Below are positions 47,434 through 63,308 of a stretch of DNA of 64,000 nucleotides, one piece after another. The position numbers and the translations under genes were made by a program. The stretch comes from Limanda limanda. Lineage: Eukaryota; Chordata; Actinopteri; Pleuronectiformes; Pleuronectidae. The stretch covers positions 16,822,199 through 16,886,198 of the forward strand of contig NC_083654.1 in the NCBI RefSeq assembly GCF_963576545.1, in the 5' to 3' direction. How positions within the stretch are numbered: the stretch's first letter is position 1; each line of letters opens with the position of its first letter. The notes under the pieces are model-generated. The model ran no database searches. It was given only the letters and a program-made list of their open reading frames with translations, and was not told where the DNA came from.

Positions 47434-48470
47434 GCTGAGAGGCTACTGATGTGCAAGCAGTCACTTGTTGCTTCAAGCCAAGACACACATCAACCTTTTC
47501 ACACAGGATTCCCCTTCTCTTCCTCTCACCACCTCTCTGTCTCATGAACCTGCTCTGTGCCCGTCCTCCTCCTTCCCTCGTGTGAACAGGACTCGGCAAC
47601 ACAAGTTTCTGTGCCTCAGCTCAGCAGCTGCAATCATCCCTGCGCCTGCCTGGAGTTGAACTGACTTGTTTTGTCATTGTAACTATGGAGAAACCGTCCT
47701 CGGCCTGTGGGTGCCACCCCCCCACCCCCCTTCTCCTCCTCCTTCCCGTAACACTAATAAGAATGGTGGAAGATCTCGGACAAAGACTATTGTTGCCTCC
47801 CCAAAAAAAGGCACTGAAAAGACCCCTCCAACCAGCGCCTCCACACCCTCCCTCCTCCTTCTCCCCCTGCTTCTCTCTTTCTTGTCCTCAGCCAGGACCC
47901 CCCCCCCCCCATACAATTCCAGTGTGAGAAATGTCTTGTGAGCGAGCTCTCTTTTTGGACAAAGTGCCCATGTGTAAAAACCTGTATGCCCGTCCTGCAT
48001 GTGTATACCAGCGCACACAGAATCCATCACAGGCCCCAGTGGACTTTTCTCCGAGCTCGTCCCCTGAGTAAGACCTGCTTGTCAGCTTAGGAGACGGACA
48101 GGTTGGGCAGGCAGGGAGACACAGCGGCAGTGTGAGCCGATTCACTCACACAAAGGCCGTCCTACAGTGAAATACAACCGGGGGCTTTGTGCCCGGGATA
48201 AATCCACTCCCTCTGGGGTTTGGGGGACAGTTTCTGGCAGAGATGAGCAGGCTTTTCTCCTCCTCCCTCTGACTTCTGTGCAGAGATGCAACAGGGGTGC
48301 AGGGTATTAATTTACCACCTGACTTATGGGTCTGGCTGAGAGAAGTGAGAGGACACACTGGGAGGGGACATCAGGCTTTCATCAACACAGCTTGCTCCCA
48401 AGATAATTCTTTACTTTGAGGGAGTATTTCTTTTGCTCCTTTTCAGCGCTGTGTCGTAGGAAACAAGGAA

Positions 48471-48501
<31 letters not shown>

Positions 48502-48502
48502 A
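48471..48502. repeat. (GA)n microsatellite
   Basis: About 15 GA units with one GG interruption. Confidence 0.85.
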
Positions 48503-48760
48503 CCTTGTGATGTCGTACGCTTTATCAAAACACTCACTGCTCCACACTTTGACCGTTAAATAAAAGTCTGTCTGTCCTGCAGCGGTGTGTGAAGACGGGA
48601 GGACGAGCGTGTTGGACAGCTTCGGTTGTCAGAGCTCGTAAGACGTGAGCTACGACTCCATTTGTGCAGAGCTCTGTGAAGCGTGAGGAGAGGCTGGAGG
48701 GAGCTGAGCCGTCGGACCTGAAGGTCAAGGAAGAAGCGCGACAAGTGATAACGTAACGTG

Positions 48761-48810
48761 ACAATGAACTGATTGGATTTTGGTGGCCAAAGGTCAAAGG
48801 TCAAGCCCTG
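48761..48810 (-). repeat. inverted fragment of the 13935-14313 repeat
   Basis: The minus strand reads GCTTGACCTTTGACC, TTTGGCCACCAAAATCC, AATCAGTTCATTG, the same core as the tandem copies in MED30 intron 3. Confidence 0.6.
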
Positions 48811-50599
48811 TTTGACTATTTTTTTTACTAATTGCGATATTCCACTTTCAGTTCTGGTATCAACCAAGCACAGTGATATTTAATGGTATTTTTAAAAATG
48901 AAATCTTGAAGAAAAGGGTGACGGTCATGCTTTGATATCTGTAGGAATTTACTGGTAACATGACAAATCAATAAACAACATGTAAAGAAACAAGACACAG
49001 CCTCGGTCAAAGTAAACTATGGTTGTATTTGTTTTATAATAATCTCCCCTCCAGCTTTCCGTTCATGTGGAAAATGTAAAATAGCTGAAGGGGGTTTCTG
49101 CATCCGGAGTTCAGACAAATATTTGTTAGTACTTCTCCGAGTCGCCTGGAGCATAACAGGATGTCTATGTTTCCATTTGAAGAGGCACAATGAAAATGAA
49201 AAAGGGTTTAATGCTAAATTAAAAAATAAATTGTATTAATGAGCCGGAAGGGTTCAGCACCACTGTTTAAATTAGATTATTGTTACTACACGGATGGAAA
49301 ATTAAGTAAATAAATAAAGTATGGTGATTAAATATTTATTGTCTTAAAGCTAAGTCAACCGCAGTCAGGTGATTTTTCTCTGCACTATAAAGCTTTCATT
49401 TATCCACAGGATCACATGTGTGATAGCTTTCAGACAACTTTGCTGCCCCCTGGTGGTTATTTCAGCTACGTCGAACCATCACAGGAATGGTCTAAGAAGA
49501 ACTGGAATGTGTTTGTGTATTTTATATCTATTTGTGCTTTTACTTACTTTTAAAAAATCCACAACACACTCTGGTTCAAAAGGAGGAAACTAAGTTTCAT
49601 AAAAATGTTTCATTGCTCTTGTTCTCCATTAAACATGCCAGCGTCAATTCATCCAATTTATTTGTATCCAACAAAAGCCCGAGCAGGTTGAGCATCAATA
49701 AAATAAACTGTGTCTGTAAAAAGGAAACTGCTCCACTCTCTTGACTTTTTATGTTTCCAGCCTCACAAAGTTTAACATGCTTTAGGTTCCTTGTTTATTT
49801 GTTTAATAGTTTCTGCACATAATCGGCTTTGGTGGAAGAAGAGAAGAAGATAGGACCCTGAAATTAGACCAAGATGTTTAGAATCAGCTTTAAGTTGTAT
49901 TTTCTCTTCTTGGTTAAAGCAGCTGTTCTCCCAACGCCTGAGGGACGGCAGCGCTCAGGCCTCCGTCAGCTGAGCTCCAACTGGGTCACATGTGCAAAGG
50001 TTCACGTATCGCTGCTGGCCAGATGTCACTGTGCTGTTCTGACAAAACACACAACTTATTGTATATAGTACTTTTGAAAAAATCTATTTTCTACTTTAAA
50101 CAGGAAAGTTAATTCTGCATCTACTACATCGATCACACAGCCAGAGTTACTTATCTGCAGATTATGTTTCATAGGAGACATATTTGACTTTTTCCCCACA
50201 AATCAACTTTATTCTCGAAATAACATTTTATAATTTGAATTTATTCTTAATATGCAATATAATGGACAATATGCTCTGATTTATTTCAACTTTGTTTGTT
50301 TGTAATTAAGAGTGTTTTTGACATTTTGACTGTTCTTGATTCGCAATAATTTAAAATCCAGTTATTATAAATCCATTTCCAAACTTTTTCTTCAACATTT
50401 CAACTTATTTCTTTGGCATTTTAACCTGTTTCTCTGTCAACTTCATTCTAGAAATGTCACCTTTTGGACATTTTGGACTTTTCTTGACATTTCAACTTTA
50501 TTCTAAACAAATGCAAAACTATTTTTTTCTTACATCGGGCTCTAATAACTCCTCTGTACTTTTACCTTTGTAACATAAAGTACATTTCACATTAAGTCG

Positions 50600-50807
50600 C
50601 CTAATGAGTGCAGCTCTTCTCCTGGTAACATGTGAGGATGTACTTCTTCAGCACACAGGTGGATGAGGTAACAAACCTTCTCTCCTCCCAGTCTCCATCA
50701 GTCTCCCCCATCAGCACCACTCATCCTGCTGATGCTCCCACTCTGTGCAGCAGGAGGGAGACAGGGCGCCATCTTGCTTGTTTGAGTCGGAGGAGGAGGA
50801 GGAGGAG

Positions 50808-50841
<34 letters not shown>

Positions 50842-50888
50842 GGGAGGAGGTGGAGGAATAACCACCAAAACACAGAACGGCTGCACCG
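50600..50888 (+). promoter_or_regulatory. RAD21 promoter and non-coding exon 1
   Basis: A donor CTGCACCG|GTGAGT at 50888/50889 pairs with the acceptor ending at 51604 just before the RAD21 start codon, defining a 5' UTR exon. It contains CGCCATCTTG (50767-50776), a perfect YY1-type site common at housekeeping start sites, and a (GGA)n run (about 50789-50850). The start of transcription is probably near 50700-50770 but is not fixed by the sequence. Confidence 0.6.
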
Positions 50889-51604
50889 GTGAGTCATTTA
50901 TATTTAATGTGACGGTGAGGAAGTGAAACGTGGATTTATCAAGACATGTGTATTAACGTGATCATCACACGCACACGTCATTATTGATATGAAATTAAGA
51001 CGTGCAGCTGTTAATGCGGTTACGTCACGGTCATTCCAGCTTAATGAACATGTATTAAAGATGATGAACTGCTACGCTGCGGATCCGTCATGTTTATTTG
51101 ATGATGTGTAACATGTGTCTTTATTAGCTAATATTATATTATGCAGGTTCAGGTTCAGTGTTGTTTCCTCCACCTGAGGGTCCCGGGGTTCAACCTCCAC
51201 ATGCATGTAACAGGCATGTTGGTTCATCACATGTAAACCATGCAGCTTGTGCACCCGCATCTCAGCCAGGGGCGCTCCTAAGACCAGCTGGGGTCTGGGG
51301 CTGAAGGTGTCTTCCATTATTTGATTTATCTGAGACAGAATCAAAACATAAAAGATAGAAAAACAAAAAGTTCAGCGCAGGGAGATAAAACAATACAGAT
51401 AAATATCACAAAATAAATTTTTCCTTCATTCGTTATCATCAGCCAATGATAATGATTCATTTAAAAAATTCTTCCAGACAATAAATATGAAACTGGTGTG
51501 TAAACATCTTTAGTCTTGCGATGTTTGATTCATATCTTTCTATTCATTGACAATTTGGGGGCGATTATTTAATCATATGAAATGTGTCACTTTCCTCTCT
51601 CCAG
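50889..51604 (+). other. RAD21 intron 1
   Basis: 0.7-kb intron in the 5' UTR ending in a pyrimidine tract and CAG. No other feature is seen. Confidence 0.6.
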
Positions 51605-51646
51605 GCCTGACAGCCTCCCCCCCCTTCCCCTTTCCCCTCGTGTTGA

Positions 51647-55608
<3,962 letters not shown>

Positions 55609-57748
55609 AAAACGCTCCTTAACATTCAATTTGTGCGTTAAGTTCACAAAAGCTTTATTTATTTATTAATTTGAGTTTATCGCCTTTGTTTTTGGGAAAT
55701 ATGTGGTTTTGCTTTGTGTACTGGTGATGTATATGTATCTATTTAAATTATTTCGGTCTGAAATATTTTAAAGTCGAGCAGTGATGGGAGGAAAGAGGAC
55801 TGAATACCATGGTTGGATCATTGAGAGAGAATTGAAACTCCAAACATGCACTATTTTTGTTTTATTATCATTATTTATTCTATCTTGTGAATCAGAAGGA
55901 TTGTTGTTTGGAGTTGCTTTTTTAAGATTTGTTTGCAGTGGAAGACGACGTGTGTGTTTGTGCTCCTATGACTCAATCAACCATGTTACTGAGAGACTCA
56001 AATCTCCCACTGCTGCATGAAGAAGATCTCTTCTGCAGTGTTGTCCCGTACGCAGACATCAGCCCAAAAGGAGCATGCACATTATCCAGTTTCTGCAGGA
56101 GTACAATTAAACAGTTACTAAAATAGTGATTTGCAAACTCAACCAGCAATTAATCATTATACAGCTGTAGCGTAGCACTTTACAAACTCACTGCTTGCCA
56201 GAGCTGTGTCCCACATCTGTACAAGCAGAATTATAATAGGATGTTTGCTTGAACTAGACAAAATAAAGTAGACAAAAACAAACAGTAGAACTTTGAAGGT
56301 GCTGTTGTCGTACACTATTCTCTTACAATACATTTCAGTATGCTGGTTTCCTCTAAAGGAAATAACTATAAACATAAGTATATATTCTAAACATAATTCA
56401 TTTTTAGTATAGATTTGGGGCACAGCTGATAAAAAATATCTAGAGACCTTTAACCTGTATGTAAACATAGATGTGCTGCTATGTGTGCATGCTCTGTGCG
56501 GAATCATCTCATTAGAGTGGAATTGCTGCCGAAATGACATTCTATTGCCGTCTTGCTCTTTTACTCTTGAAATGACACAAACTCATTTAATCCAATGTCC
56601 CTTTTATGAATGGAAAATTATTGATTTACAAGTGGGTGACGTATTGTTTTCACGTGAACTCCGGATAATGTCCTGACACTTTCCAGCACGCGGCAGGAGA
56701 TGGTCCAAGTCAGACGTGTTCACAACAACTGGAACATTTCCAGAACATCACGTATACAATTCACTGCAGAAAACAGTGTTTCTGTTTAGAGCACATTGAA
56801 GATGGTCAGCGAAGCAGTAATGTTGACAAACAGTTTTATCAGCATCTTTTATATTATTCAACTTTTATTTTTGATTTTAAAATGGCATAGAGGCGTCACA
56901 ACGCGCCCACACGCTTGCAGATATTTTCCTGACTGGCAGGAACTGACTTGTGTTTCCATATCTGGAAAATGTCAGGAAAACATTTGGAGGTCAGTGCCTG
57001 TCTGAAAGCAGTTCTACAGTAATGTTGTAGTATTCTGATAAAGAAAACAATTCAGCTGTTACCTTTGACATGAAGTAGATAATCTATTTGATGCTCATAC
57101 TCAATAATCAATGTTGTAATATACAAGAGTAATAGAGAATGAATAGTTTGTTTTTTAATCTATAAGTTAAACTAATAAGTAATCAACTTGGAAACAATGA
57201 ACATGACCAAGTGAGGTCTGAATGGACATACTGAGAATGTGTGTCACTGTTTGGACTCTTACTACAGACTGAATCCAGCAGAGATAACAAATCACACAGT
57301 GTAAAAGCAAGCAGACCAACAACTCATTGTGGTCACACTTCTTCCTCATGCTTCTGCAAACGACGGCTGAATGCATGGTTTTTAAAATCCACTCTCATGT
57401 GAACTGTACGTCATGTAATGTCCAATGCAGCTTCTATCTTGAACTATGTGCCTGTAAACCTGCTTTTATATTTTGTATAAAAGCCAGAGACAAATCCTCT
57501 GAATCTTGAAAATATTGTTATGTTTCTGTCTGAGTCCTGGAAACTGTTGCAGAACCTTTCAAATTAAAATAAATACTGGAGATTTTAAAATTGCATCGTG
57601 TGTAATAAACATGAACATGTTCAATGTGGTGACATCAGATGAACAGAGCAGAAGTTCTGGTTTTATATTAAACATGAAATTATTTGCCATCTTCAAATGT
57701 TATTTTTGTAAGCAACAAAATGGCTCGAGTGTCTGTCTTCCTGCCACA
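55609..57748 (+). other. RAD21 3' UTR and RAD21-UTP23 convergent interval
   Basis: Two kilobases of AT-rich DNA between the stop codons of two convergent genes. AATAAA signals for RAD21 are at 56262-56267, 57568-57573 and 57604-57609. The UTP23 3' end must also lie here, but I see no unambiguous minus-strand signal. Confidence 0.5.
57568..57573 (+). terminator. candidate distal RAD21 poly(A) signal
   Basis: AATAAA, with a second at 57604-57609; an earlier alternative is 56262-56267. Use of each is inferred. Confidence 0.35.
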
Positions 57749-59152
57749 TTATGTATTTGTTATTGCAGGAGCAGGCACTTCCTCCGTCTTCTGCTTCTTC
57801 TGTCGATTTCTCTTCTTCTCCCCCTCCTCCGTCTTCTTCTTCAGGGGCGGTGTCGGTCCTTTCTTCTTTTTCTTCAGGCAGCTCAGAGGGTTAGGATGGC
57901 TTTGTTTCCTCCTCCTCTTCTTCCCTCGTCTCTCTCCTTCCACCTGGCCGATGCCCTGCTCCTCCTTCAGGCTGCGGATGCTCTGCTGCTGGGCCGGGCT
58001 CACCAGCTCCCCCAGCGAGACGGCCTGGACCTGATCGAGAGACACCTGGCTGGGCTTGTCCAGGACGATGGTGTTGGAGATGATGTAGAACAGAGGACAG
58101 CCCGAGATCTTCTTCAGGCCTGCGGTCAGAGTGTGGTCCTGGAGACGACACACATAATACAACAGACTTGTGTGAGAGGAAGTCACTTTTACACAGGTTA
58201 GTCTTGGTATTGCAGCGGCATCTCATTATTTTATTGCAATGGATGAATTTATATTTACATAAACATATATATATATAAGTATAAGATCTCCTTTGGATGG
58301 TGTTTGAGTGTGTGTAGGGTCTCATAGTATTCGTGTAGTATTCACCTGTGTGGCTACAAAGTAGTGGTGTTGGTTGGTCTCCCCCAGCATGGACAGCAGA
58401 CACTCGGATGCAGGAACTGGGTCCTTGAAGTGTGCACAGTTCCTGACCTGATACCTCTGCAGGATGAGTTTGGCTCCGTACAGCTCCTTCCCCAGAGTCT
58501 CCAGCTCTTTCAGTGCACAGCTGAGACACAGAAACAGAGAGACACAGGACATTAGATGGGAGGACGATAGTGAAGTACATTTAAGGTTGGATATTCCACA
58601 GAGTATTCAGATCACAGGACTTTCACTTATCAGTAAATCTGCATGTTAATAGGAGATGACTGCAATCTTTTCAGTCACGTCTATGACATGTGACCCACGG
58701 ATTCCAACCCTATTCTTAAATTGTAATCCAAAGCCTAGTTTCTAGTAGATTATTATTTCTATATCAGTGGGCCACACAGCATGGATAACAGAAAACACTC
58801 AAATCTAATAAAACGGGGTATATCCTGGTTGTACAGGGCAACAACAATATCTGATGTGATTTGGAGTCAATGGATAAGTTAAGATAATCCTTTATTACAG
58901 CAGCAATACTTAAAATAAATAGGTAGTAAGTACTAATTAACATGTAATACTTAAGTGCACTCACTTGGTGGTGCACAGCTGAACTTCCCCCATCAGGTAC
59001 TTGGGCATCTGCTCCTTGATCTGGATCTTGTTCTTCAGGGCCGCCTGGCAGAAGGTCCCGTCCAGGAGGATCTGGAACGGTTCCCGGAAGCTGAAGTTGT
59101 ACTTGTAGAAGCTGATGGTTTTCTTGGCTGCTTTCTGTCTCTTGATCTTCAT
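57749..59152 (-). CDS. utp23: rRNA-processing protein UTP23
   Basis: Nucleolar small-subunit processome factor of the Fcf1/Utp23 family (PIN-like fold without full nuclease residues plus a zinc-binding motif), needed for 18S rRNA maturation. Three minus-strand exons: 59152-58965, 58520-58346 and 58138-57749; the frame is continuous and gives 250 aa (human 249). Conserved blocks: an N-terminal MKIKRQKAAKK, REPFQILLDGTFCQAAL, MPKYLMGEVQLCTT then NCALKELETLGKELYGAKLI, VRNCAHFKDP, ECLLSMLGE, HHYFVATQ, PLFYIISNTIVLDKPS, and a lysine-rich C-terminus after HPNPLSCLKKKKKGP. The Cys and His residues of the LCTT..C, NCAHF and HHYF blocks likely bind zinc. It is convergent with RAD21, the same neighbour relation as in human. 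Confidence 0.95.
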
Positions 59153-59248
59153 GATGTCGTTTCTAAAAGCCGCTAACTTCTCTCAGCGTGGGTTTTTTTT
59201 TCCTGGTGTACACAACATGCATGCCGTAGTTACACCCTCATGTCTCCG

Positions 59249-59282
59249 ACCGGAAACACATTGCACGACAAAGGTTCCGGCT
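59249..59282. promoter_or_regulatory. paired ETS-type sites upstream of UTP23
   Basis: ACCGGAAAC (59249-59257) and GGTTCCGGC (59273-59281) are two inverted ETS-like motifs about 100 bp before the UTP23 start codon, as often seen at ribosome-biogenesis gene promoters. Function is inferred. Confidence 0.4.
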
Positions 59283-59319
59283 GTTTCAAGAAATAGTCCT
59301 ACCATCCAGTCATTTCTGT

Positions 59320-59475
59320 TTTATTTTATGAAGTCAGATTTGGTTTCATTTAGAATGTATATACATTTGTTTTAATGGATTTTTATACGTAGTGATACGT
59401 AATATTATTTGTAAGAAAATATTATATTTTATAAAGGCTTAATATTATAGTTTTAATGGGTTTTTATATGTAGTT
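59320..59475. repeat. AT-rich tandem repeat, left block
   Basis: Units of the same repeat as 63309-63806, with landmarks GATTTGGTTTCATT, ATACGTAGTGATACGTAAT, GTAAGAAAATATTATATTTT and ATAAAGGCTTA. The block is cut by the LINE at 59476. Confidence 0.85.
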
Positions 59476-62400
59476 GTACCGTCGGTTTATTGTGTTTTTA
59501 TTAGGTTTGCTGTTTGTTTTTTATATTTATTTTTGCACTGCTCTAAGCATCGTCGTACCGCACAAGGACGAGGTGCTTTTACTACTGATTTTTACACTTT
59601 TTACAACTTTTAACTGCACTTCGGTCTCTTCGGATCACTGGGAGCATGCCGGCTACACACGCCGGCTTTGTTTACACCCGCGACCAGCTGATGGCCCTGA
59701 GGCACACAGCCCTCTTGGCCGGAGAGAGACCCACCATCCCGGAGGAGTTAAAGAGGAGATGGCGAGGCTGCAGAGCGGGACTTAAACTGAGGATGGAGAA
59801 GAGAAAGTTTAAGCCCTTCATCCCTGCAGTCATCACTGGTAACGTGAGATCCCTGGCGAATAAGGTGGACGAGCTGGAAGCGCTCATCAGGACGCAGCGG
59901 GAGTACAGGGAGTCCAGTGTTGTGTGTCTCACGGAAACGTGGCTGCACGAACAGATACTGGACTCCAACGTCACCATCCCCGGCTTCCAGACGGTCCGAG
60001 CCGACAGAGACACCACCGCGAGCGGCAAGAAGAAAGGAGGGGGCCTCGCCGTGCTCGTAAACAACCGGTGGTGTCACCCCGGGCACGTCACGGTTAAACA
60101 GCGTGTCTGCAGCCCGGACATCGAGCTCGTCGCCGTCGGACTTCGTCCGTATTATCTGCCGAGGGAGTTTACCAGTGTTTTCGCCATCACTGTTTACATT
60201 CCTCCATCCGGGAACGCGGAAGCAGCGTGTGACGTCATCCACACTGTGACTGCGGGATTACAGACACAACACCCCGGGGCCTTCATCTTCATCACAGGTG
60301 ACTTCAACCATGCCTCCCTCTCATCCACACTCCCTACCTTCTTCCAGTTTGTGAAATGTGCAACACGTGATAATAAGACTTTGGACCTGCTGTATGCAAA
60401 TGTGAAGGATGCATACAGCTGCACTGCCCTGCCACCACTGGGCAGGTCAGACCACAACCTTGTCCTGCTCTCACCATCTTACAAGCCTGTGGTTCAGCAG
60501 CACCCAGTCACAGTGAGGACTGTGAGGAAATGGTCTCCTGAGGCCATGGAAACACTGCGTGGAGCCCTGGAGGCCACAGACTGGGCTGCTCTGTATGAGC
60601 CACATGGTGAGGACATTGATGGCATGACTGACTGTGTCTCTGAGTACATTGGGTTCTGCATTGACAACACCATTCCCACTAAAGAGGTTCGCTGTTACCC
60701 AAATAACAAGCCGTGGGTAACCAGCGACCTGAAGGCCCTTCTGAACGAGAAGAAGAGGGCCTTTAGATCACGGGACAGTGCAGAGCTCAAACGTGTACAA
60801 AGGGAGCTCAAACGCAGCATCAGGGAGAGCAAGGACAACTTCAGGAGAAAACTGGAGCACAAACTGGAAGACAATAACACCAGGGACGTCTGGAGTGGGA
60901 TGAAGGAGATCACCGGCTTCCAGAGGAGAGGGGGGGGAGCAGCGGGGGATGAGGGACGTGCGAACGAGCTGAACACATTCTTCAACAGGTTCAACTCCAA
61001 CCCCCCCACCCCCAGCGGACCCTTCACTGCCTCCTCTACTTCTCCGAACAACAACCCCCCACCTCCACCCATCACCCCCTACCCCCCGTCACCACCTCCC
61101 CCCATCCCCCCGCTGGCCTTCACCACAGACCTTCCCACACCTCCCACCCCCAGGACATCCTCACATCACCCACAGCCCCCCACCCCCGAGTCTGGACTCC
61201 ACTTCACAGCCAGCCAGGTGAGGAGAGAGCTGGACAGGCTCAAACAGAGGAAAGCTGCAGGACCTGACCGCATCAGCCCTCGTGTGCTGAAGGGATGCTC
61301 CAGCCAGCTCTGTGGAGTTCTCCAGCACCTCTTCAACCTGAGCCTACAACTTCAGAGAGTGCCAGTGCTCTGGAAAACATCCTGCCTGGTCCCAGTGCCC
61401 AAAAAAGGACGTCCTGCTGCACTGGAGGACTACAGGCCGGTGGCACTGACCTCTCACATCATGAAGGTCATGGAGAGACTGGTCCTGGCACACCTCAGGC
61501 CGCTGGTGTTCCCATCACAAGACCCCCTGCAGTTTGCATATCAGCCCCATGTTGGGGTTGATGATGCTATCATCTACCTGCTGCAGAAGGCTTATTCCTC
61601 CCTGGACAGACCCAACACCTCAGTCCGGATCATGTTCTTCGACTTCTCCAGCGCCTTCAACACCATCCAGCCCAGACTGCTGAAGGCCAAACTGGAGGGC
61701 ACGCAGGTGAGTGCTCCCCTCATCACTTGGGTCGATGACTATCTGACGGGCAGACCGCAGTTTGTGAGATTACAGAACTGTGTGTCTGGTCGTCTGATCA
61801 GCAACATCGGGGCCCCCCAGGGAACTGTACTGTCCCCCTTCCTCTTCACCACATACACTGCTGACTTTCAGCACTGCACTGAGTCGTGTCATCTACAGAA
61901 GTTCTCTGATGACACGGCCATTGTGGGGTGTGTTGAGGGCGGGGGGGAGGCTGAGTACAGGGACCTGGTTGACCGCTTTGTGAAGTGGTGTGGGGAGAAC
62001 TGCATGCAGCTCAACGTGGCGAAGACGAGGGAGATGGTGGTGGACTTCAGGAGGAACAAGCCCCTGCCCTCTCCTGTCTGCATCGGTGTGACGGATGTGG
62101 AGGTGGTGTCTGCATACAAGTACCTGGGTGTCACTCTGGACAATAAACTGGACTGGTCCACCAACACACAGGCCGTCTACAAGAAGGGCCTGAGCCGGCT
62201 TTACTTCCTGAGGAGGCTCAGGTCCTTCCACGTCTGCAACAAGATGCTGCAGATGTTCTATCAGTCTGTTGTGGCGAGCACCATCTTCTTTGCTGTGGTG
62301 TCCTGGGGTGCGGGCATCAAGGCAAAGGACGCCAACAGACTGAGAAAACTCATCAGGAAGGCAGAGTCTGTGGTTGGCTCTAAGCTGGTCACCCTGGAGG

Positions 62401-63308
62401 AGGTGGTGGAGGACAGGATGCTGGCAAAACTGCTGGCAATCATGGACAATCCCTCTCACCCCCTCTACAAAACACTGGACAAGCTAAGGAGCAGCTTCAG
62501 CCACAGACTCATTCAACCCCGCTGCTCTAAGGAACGATACAGGAAATCATTCCTCCCAACTGCAATAAGACTGTTCAACTCATCTACCTCTGTCAGAGCC
62601 ACCATCACAGAACTGCACTAAACATGTCTCCTGCACTGTGTACCTGTACAACCGCTCCTTATACACTTACTTCACATCATATGTGATATGTGTGCATATA
62701 AACCATATTGATATTATATATCATTTTATACAATAATATTGTCTTTTGCACACTCTGTATACATATTCTTAGATTCATAGTATATTATATTACCTATTGT
62801 ATAGTCAAATACTTATATTCATATTCATACTTCTACTATGTATCATATCATACTCTCTGTATATTCTTGTTTACATAAGTCTATATACACATATTTATTT
62901 ATGTGTACATGTTATAATTACTATTATTATATCACCATTACTATTATTATTATATATACTGTTGCTGCCATTATTACCATATACTGCTTTTATATTGGTA
63001 TAATTACTATCATATATAAATATATATTATGTTATATTATATACTATATATACTGTACTATACTTATATACTGTCTAACAATACCATTACCATCATATCA
63101 TCAGTACTTTTACCATCATCTTGCCAATGCACCTTATCTACCTATTTTATTGTATTTTTATCTTGTGCTTCTGTTTTTTTATTCTTTCTACCTTTTAATT
63201 TTATTCTATTGTATTGTATTGTATTTAATTGTATTCAAATATACCGGCTGCTATGACAACTTAATTTCCCTTCGGGGATGAATAAAGTACTCTATCTATC
63301 TATCTATC
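59476..63308 (+). mobile_element. apparently full-length L2/CR1-type LINE
   Basis: 3833 bp with a 170-bp leader, one long ORF, and an AT-rich 3' UTR. It ends with AATTTCCCTTCGGGGATGAA, TAAAG and a (TATC)n tail (63291-63308), the standard fish L2-type end. The flanks carry a 5-bp repeat TAGTT (59471-59475 and 63309-63313). Removing the element restores one unit of the surrounding tandem repeat exactly. A complete ORF and a clean joint suggest a young insertion. Clade is judged from the single EN-RT ORF and the tail; CR1 or Rex1 remain possible. Confidence 0.85.
59646..62621 (+). CDS. LINE endonuclease-reverse transcriptase polyprotein
   Basis: 991 codons without interruption. An APE-type endonuclease spans residues about 60-275 with N66 in GNVRSL, E97 in TETW, GDFN at 218-221 and SDH at 268-270. 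A linker (about 448-515) is rich in Pro, Ser and Thr. The reverse transcriptase spans about 525-830: LVPVPKKGRPAALEDYRPVA, QFAYQPHVGVDDA, FFDFSSAFNTI with D666, GAPQGTVLSP at 722-731, catalytic FSDD at 753-756 in place of the commoner YADD, LNVAKTREMVVDF and YKYLGVTLDNKLDW. The C-terminal 150 residues are a conserved tail of this type of element. All expected catalytic residues are present, so the product could be active. There is no nucleic-acid-binding ORF1 upstream; the leader is only 170 bp. The first ATG is used because it opens the conserved N-terminal region. Confidence 0.9.
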   Translation: MPATHAGFVYTRDQLMALRHTALLAGERPTIPEELKRRWRGCRAGLKLRMEKRKFKPFIPAVITGNVRSLANKVDELEALIRTQREYRESSVVCLTETWLHEQILDSNVTIPGFQTVRADRDTTASGKKKGGGLAVLVNNRWCHPGHVTVKQRVCSPDIELVAVGLRPYYLPREFTSVFAITVYIPPSGNAEAACDVIHTVTAGLQTQHPGAFIFITGDFNHASLSSTLPTFFQFVKCATRDNKTLDLLYANVKDAYSCTALPPLGRSDHNLVLLSPSYKPVVQQHPVTVRTVRKWSPEAMETLRGALEATDWAALYEPHGEDIDGMTDCVSEYIGFCIDNTIPTKEVRCYPNNKPWVTSDLKALLNEKKRAFRSRDSAELKRVQRELKRSIRESKDNFRRKLEHKLEDNNTRDVWSGMKEITGFQRRGGGAAGDEGRANELNTFFNRFNSNPPTPSGPFTASSTSPNNNPPPPPITPYPPSPPPPIPPLAFTTDLPTPPTPRTSSHHPQPPTPESGLHFTASQVRRELDRLKQRKAAGPDRISPRVLKGCSSQLCGVLQHLFNLSLQLQRVPVLWKTSCLVPVPKKGRPAALEDYRPVALTSHIMKVMERLVLAHLRPLVFPSQDPLQFAYQPHVGVDDAIIYLLQKAYSSLDRPNTSVRIMFFDFSSAFNTIQPRLLKAKLEGTQVSAPLITWVDDYLTGRPQFVRLQNCVSGRLISNIGAPQGTVLSPFLFTTYTADFQHCTESCHLQKFSDDTAIVGCVEGGGEAEYRDLVDRFVKWCGENCMQLNVAKTREMVVDFRRNKPLPSPVCIGVTDVEVVSAYKYLGVTLDNKLDWSTNTQAVYKKGLSRLYFLRRLRSFHVCNKMLQMFYQSVVASTIFFAVVSWGAGIKAKDANRLRKLIRKAESVVGSKLVTLEEVVEDRMLAKLLAIMDNPSHPLYKTLDKLRSSFSHRLIQPRCSKERYRKSFLPTAIRLFNSSTSVRATITELH

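Larger units (their letters stand above)
47434..50600. other. AARD-RAD21 intergenic region (divergent)
   Basis: Shared upstream DNA of AARD and RAD21. It has C-rich runs near 47715 and 47895, a (GA)n tract, an inverted repeat fragment (48761-48810) and AT-rich DNA from 48880 to 50600. No exon is recognised. Confidence 0.5.

Noticed and set aside
57506..58201. 231-codon plus-strand frame
   Set aside because: Antisense of UTP23 exon 3; its Leu/Arg-rich content mirrors the lysine-rich UTP23 C-terminus.
61893..62459. 188-codon minus-strand frame within the LINE
   Set aside because: Shadow of the reverse transcriptase ORF on the other strand; no independent homology.
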